Shown here: positions 60,879-64,000 of the stretch, piece by piece | Layout: each line of letters begins with the position of its first letter | Numbering within the stretch: position 1 is the stretch's first letter | Assembly: GCF_003259335.1 (NCBI RefSeq) | Contig: NZ_QLLL01000005.1 | Span: 1 to 64,000 of the forward strand | Direction: 5' to 3' | Length of the DNA stretch: 64,000 nucleotides | From: Chitinophaga skermanii | Lineage (GTDB): Bacteria; Bacteroidota; Bacteroidia; Chitinophagales; Chitinophagaceae | Notes under the pieces: generated by a model | What the model was told of the DNA's origin: nothing | The model's database searches: none | What the model saw: only the letters and a program-made list of their open reading frames with translations | Position numbers and translations under genes: made by a program

Positions 60879-63271
60879 AAATAGCATCCCGGAATCTCTG
60901 GAAGTTCAAGCTGTACAGCTTTATTAACATCGGTGGCCTAGCCATAGGCTTAGCTGCTTGTATGATGATGTTGCTATACGTATCGCATGAACGTAATTAC
61001 AACGATTTCGTAGCAAATGCTAATAACAAGTTTTTACTGGCCACAGAAAATAACTTCAATGGCGAAATTATGCGCCATAGGTATATGAGCTACGCTAGTG
61101 GTCCTATGTTGAAAGAGAAAAGCCCGCTGGTACTGAATTATGCTCGTTTACAAACACCTTATCAACCGGTAGTGGTAAGAGCCAATAATATAGCCGGCGA
61201 TGCATTCACTGAAAAGAACATCGTATTTGCAGATCCTAATTTCTTTCAATTCTTTAGTTATCCACTCATTACCGGTAATGCCGTGGCGGCATTAGACAGA
61301 CCTTATACGGCCGTTATTTCCCGTGCTACCGCGCAAAAGTACTTCGGGCAAGAGAACCCTATTGGTAAAGTGTTGGTGTACGATAATAATTATAAATTCG
61401 AAATTACCGGGGTAGCCGAGAACGCCCCTTCTAATACCACCGTACCTTTCGCGATGGTATTATCACTTTCTTCTAAACTTACCATGGGCGAAGAAGGGAA
61501 GTACCTATCTTCTGGTCAACAGTTTATTGGCGGTGGTGGTTTTTCAACCTATTACGAACTAAAGCCCGGTACCGATCTAAACAAATTCGCTGCCTCCATT
61601 CCCTCTATGAACGGGGAAGAGCGCCGCAAAGCCAGCAACGACGAATTCTTCTTTACCTCGCTTAACAATATTCACCTCGATAAAAAGCTCGGCGACGGTA
61701 ACTTAAAATATTTGAACATCATTTCTTTAGTTGTGGTGCTTGTATTGCTATTAGCACTTATTAACTACATGAGTTTAGCTACGGCAAGAGCTACCCTTAG
61801 AGCGAAAGAAGTAGGTGTTCGTAAAGCTATTGGTGCCGGTAGAATAAAGATTGCCTACCAATTCTTCACAGAATCGGGGTTGTACGCCGTTATTGCCTTT
61901 ATGGTAGGTATCGCCATCTTCTACGTATTCCAAGCCAATTTCTTTGGTATACTTGGGGTGCACATCGATGCGCAATACTTATTCACCCTGCGTATGGCTG
62001 GGTTGTATGTAGGCCTATTACTAATCACGATTATAATAGCGGGCAGTTACCCGGCATTCATATTATCGGCCTTTAAGCCGGTAGCTACCTTGTATGGTAC
62101 AATTTCTAAAAGTGCAGGTGGTTCAACTGTAAGAAAGGTGTTCACCGTGTTGCAGTTTTCTATTTCTGTGGCCTTGATTATTTGCGGGGTAATTGTACAT
62201 CAACAAATCCAACACTTCCAAAACGTACATACGGGCGTAGATCGTAACAATGTGTTGATGATTAATTTCAAATCTACCATTCACCCACATTACGCTGCTT
62301 TCAATAACGAGGTACAGCAATTGGCCGGTGTAAAACAAACGGCCACAGCGCAGTACCCAATGTATGAAGGATTTGATATGTTCTTTATTCGTCCTAAATC
62401 GGATGGTAAGGGGAATGACAATGAGAGTACGGCCTTGCCTTATTTCTCGGTAGATAGCTCGTTTATTAGCTTGTTGGGTTTACAATGGAGCATAGCCCCG
62501 GGCGATTACCAAGAATTAATTCATGCAAAAAATACGTTAGTCATTAACGAAAAAGCCATAGAAAAATTAGGCTTGCGTCAAAACCCGGTGAATGAAACTA
62601 TCAACTTCGCCGGCGCTACTATGCGTATTGGGGGTGTGTTGAAGAACTTCAACTACGAAACCTTAGAAAATGCTATTGGGCCGATGGCTATTGGTATTAC
62701 TGAAAATGCCATGAATGCTTGGGGCGAAAGAGGTGGATCGATGTTCGTGAAGATAGCGCCTGGTACTTCCATTAAACCATTAATGGAGCGCTTAGAAACC
62801 ATTTACAAAAAGTACGATGCACAATCGCCTTTCCAATATATGTTCTTAGATGAAACATTCAACAAGCTGTTCATCAACGAAACCCGTTTAGCGAGCTTGT
62901 TCGATATTTTTATCAGCATCACCATCATGTTGGCTTGCTTGGGATTATTTGGCTTAGCAGCCTTCATGACCGAGCAACGTACCAAGGAAATTGGCATTCG
63001 CAAGGTATTGGGATCAAGTGTGCAACAAATCATCAAATTATTATCACTCGACTTTATCAAGCTTGTATTCATAGCTGTCATCATCGCGGCACCAATTGGT
63101 TATTTCGCGATGCATCAATGGCTGGAAAACTTCGCTTACCACGTAGATATTCAATGGTGGGTATTTGTATTAAGCGGTTTAGGAGCGGTAACGGTGGCCT
63201 TTATAACAGTAGGTTACCAATCGTTGAAAGCAGCTACACGCAATCCCATCAAGGCTTTGAAACAAGACTAA
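60860..63271 (+). CDS. FtsX/MacB-type ABC permease 2
   Basis: This 803-residue paralogue of permease 1 has the same layout. Motifs are VGVRKAIGAGRIKIAYQFF and IGIRKVLGSSVQQIIKLLSLDFI, with MacB_PCD periplasmic domains. The first TM helix is at about 18-40. The start overlaps the small membrane gene by 19 bases, favouring coupled translation. Confidence 0.92.
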   Translation: MFKNYVKIASRNLWKFKLYSFINIGGLAIGLAACMMMLLYVSHERNYNDFVANANNKFLLATENNFNGEIMRHRYMSYASGPMLKEKSPLVLNYARLQTPYQPVVVRANNIAGDAFTEKNIVFADPNFFQFFSYPLITGNAVAALDRPYTAVISRATAQKYFGQENPIGKVLVYDNNYKFEITGVAENAPSNTTVPFAMVLSLSSKLTMGEEGKYLSSGQQFIGGGGFSTYYELKPGTDLNKFAASIPSMNGEERRKASNDEFFFTSLNNIHLDKKLGDGNLKYLNIISLVVVLVLLLALINYMSLATARATLRAKEVGVRKAIGAGRIKIAYQFFTESGLYAVIAFMVGIAIFYVFQANFFGILGVHIDAQYLFTLRMAGLYVGLLLITIIIAGSYPAFILSAFKPVATLYGTISKSAGGSTVRKVFTVLQFSISVALIICGVIVHQQIQHFQNVHTGVDRNNVLMINFKSTIHPHYAAFNNEVQQLAGVKQTATAQYPMYEGFDMFFIRPKSDGKGNDNESTALPYFSVDSSFISLLGLQWSIAPGDYQELIHAKNTLVINEKAIEKLGLRQNPVNETINFAGATMRIGGVLKNFNYETLENAIGPMAIGITENAMNAWGERGGSMFVKIAPGTSIKPLMERLETIYKKYDAQSPFQYMFLDETFNKLFINETRLASLFDIFISITIMLACLGLFGLAAFMTEQRTKEIGIRKVLGSSVQQIIKLLSLDFIKLVFIAVIIAAPIGYFAMHQWLENFAYHVDIQWWVFVLSGLGAVTVAFITVGYQSLKAATRNPIKALKQD

Positions 63272-63293
63272 AACCCTATTACAACGAACGAAC

Positions 63294-64000
63294 ATGGTAC
63301 AGAATTATTTAAAAATAGCAAAGCGCAATATGTGGAGATACAAAGGTTTCTCTGCCATTAACATTGCCGGTTTAATGATCGGTCTTGTTTGTTGCTTGCT
63401 CATTTGCTTATATGTATTCGATGAATTAAGTTACGATCGCTGGAACCCTAAGGCCGATAGAATTTACCGTATCAATTCTGATATCAAGTTCGGTGAAAGA
63501 GATTATGTGATGTGCCTCACCGCCGATCCAATGGGTCCTGTAATGGCGAAGGACAATCCTCAAATAGAAAAGCAAGTACGCATTCATAACTACTACGCTA
63601 CTGTAGTACGCAAAGGAGAAGATAACATCCCGCAAGGAAACTTGCTCTACGCCGACTCTACCTTGTTCGATGTGTTCCCTTTTAAAGTACTACAAGGCGA
63701 TGCAAAAACAGCCTTAGCGGCACCGGGTACAATTGTACTAACCGAGTCGATGGCGAAGAAATACTTTGGAAATGCCAACGCTTCTGTAGTGGGCCAAACC
63801 CTATTAATCGATAACTACAACTTGGTGCGTGTAACCGCCGTTATCGAAGATTTACCGAGCAATATGCACTTTTATGCAGAAGGCTTCGTAAGTATGGCAT
63901 CCTTCCAAAATAGCCGCGAAAACGCTTGGGGTAGCCATAACTTCCATACATATTTATTGCTTCGCGACGGGGTAGACGCAAATTCATTCTTTCCTAGGGC
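63294..64000 (+). CDS. FtsX/MacB-type ABC permease 3 (cut by window end)
   Basis: This is the first 235 codons of a third FtsX-type permease. It begins at an ATG 22 nt after permease 2, with no stop before the window ends. The N-terminus reads MVQNYLKIAKRNMWRYKGFS, then a TM helix (INIAGLMIGLVCCLLICLYV). The MacB_PCD part has LTESMAKKYFGNANASVVGQ. Three consecutive permease genes with one ATPase suggest hetero-oligomers or alternative partners. Confidence 0.9.
   Translation, partial: MVQNYLKIAKRNMWRYKGFSAINIAGLMIGLVCCLLICLYVFDELSYDRWNPKADRIYRINSDIKFGERDYVMCLTADPMGPVMAKDNPQIEKQVRIHNYYATVVRKGEDNIPQGNLLYADSTLFDVFPFKVLQGDAKTALAAPGTIVLTESMAKKYFGNANASVVGQTLLIDNYNLVRVTAVIEDLPSNMHFYAEGFVSMASFQNSRENAWGSHNFHTYLLLRDGVDANSFFPR

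Overview
The window reads as a chromosomal segment of a Bacteroidota bacterium. The evidence is a mutY-ssb-gldE-gldD gliding-motility block, a BatB/BatC pair, a CarB that ends where Bacteroidota CarB proteins usually end, TAnnTTTG-type -7 promoter boxes, almost no Shine-Dalgarno signals, and a 31-residue AURKAIP1/COX24-type ribosomal protein. The family is probably Chitinophagaceae or a close relative; that placement is inferred from the general look of the proteins. I recognised no rRNA, tRNA, CRISPR or prophage structural genes.

Layout: 1-1331 is a complete IS3-family element whose left tip is the first base of the window. It abuts a 200 bp non-coding stretch of 11-nt tandem repeats. 1.7-5.9 kb (minus strand) carries batC, batB, a class D beta-lactamase lipoprotein and kbl. 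6.4-9.0 kb is an ECF sigma factor, a membrane protein with a duplicated anti-sigma-like domain and an outer-membrane barrel. 9.1-16 kb holds an M16 peptidase, an L,D-transpeptidase, a lipoprotein and acs. 16-20 kb has a TPR protein and a large MscS channel. 20-21.8 kb is a small accessory patch with a double-HTH regulator. 22-29 kb carries carB, a ComEC-like protein and purH. 29.2-31.5 kb is a second ECF sigma/anti-sigma pair, the latter with a TonB-like C-terminus. 31.5-37.6 kb (minus) has lutB, a DUF3109 protein, gldD, gldE, ssb and mutY, divergent from an HU gene. 38-49 kb (mostly plus) contains a TPR protein, the COX24-like ribosomal protein, rng, an L,D-transpeptidase, a CPBP protease (minus), ridA, a 3-hydroxyacyl-CoA dehydrogenase C-terminal-domain protein, tsaB, a cysteine-free ArsR regulator, a CstB-like persulfide dioxygenase-rhodanese and two BON-domain proteins. 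49-51.5 kb (minus) holds a lauroyl-type acyltransferase and nadB. 51.6-52.2 kb is gene-free and packed with four kinds of 10-11 nt repeats. 52.3-64 kb has a YhhN-like protein, a histidine kinase and an NtrC-type regulator (minus), divergent from an ABC-efflux operon: HlyD adaptor, ATPase, permease, a small unknown membrane protein, permease, and a third permease cut by the window end.

Most distinctive signals: (1) arrays of different 10-11 nt units, close to one DNA helical turn, at two gene-free loci; (2) a 122-bp element after tsaB with a 10-bp terminal inverted repeat and nested stems, either a small MITE or a structured RNA; (3) a probable NtrC/sigma-54 circuit controlling the ABC operon, with a 14-bp palindrome and a -24/-12-like site in the divergent promoter; (4) an unrecognised two-TM protein embedded between FtsX-type permeases. 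Everything here was read by eye; no searches or folding programs were run.
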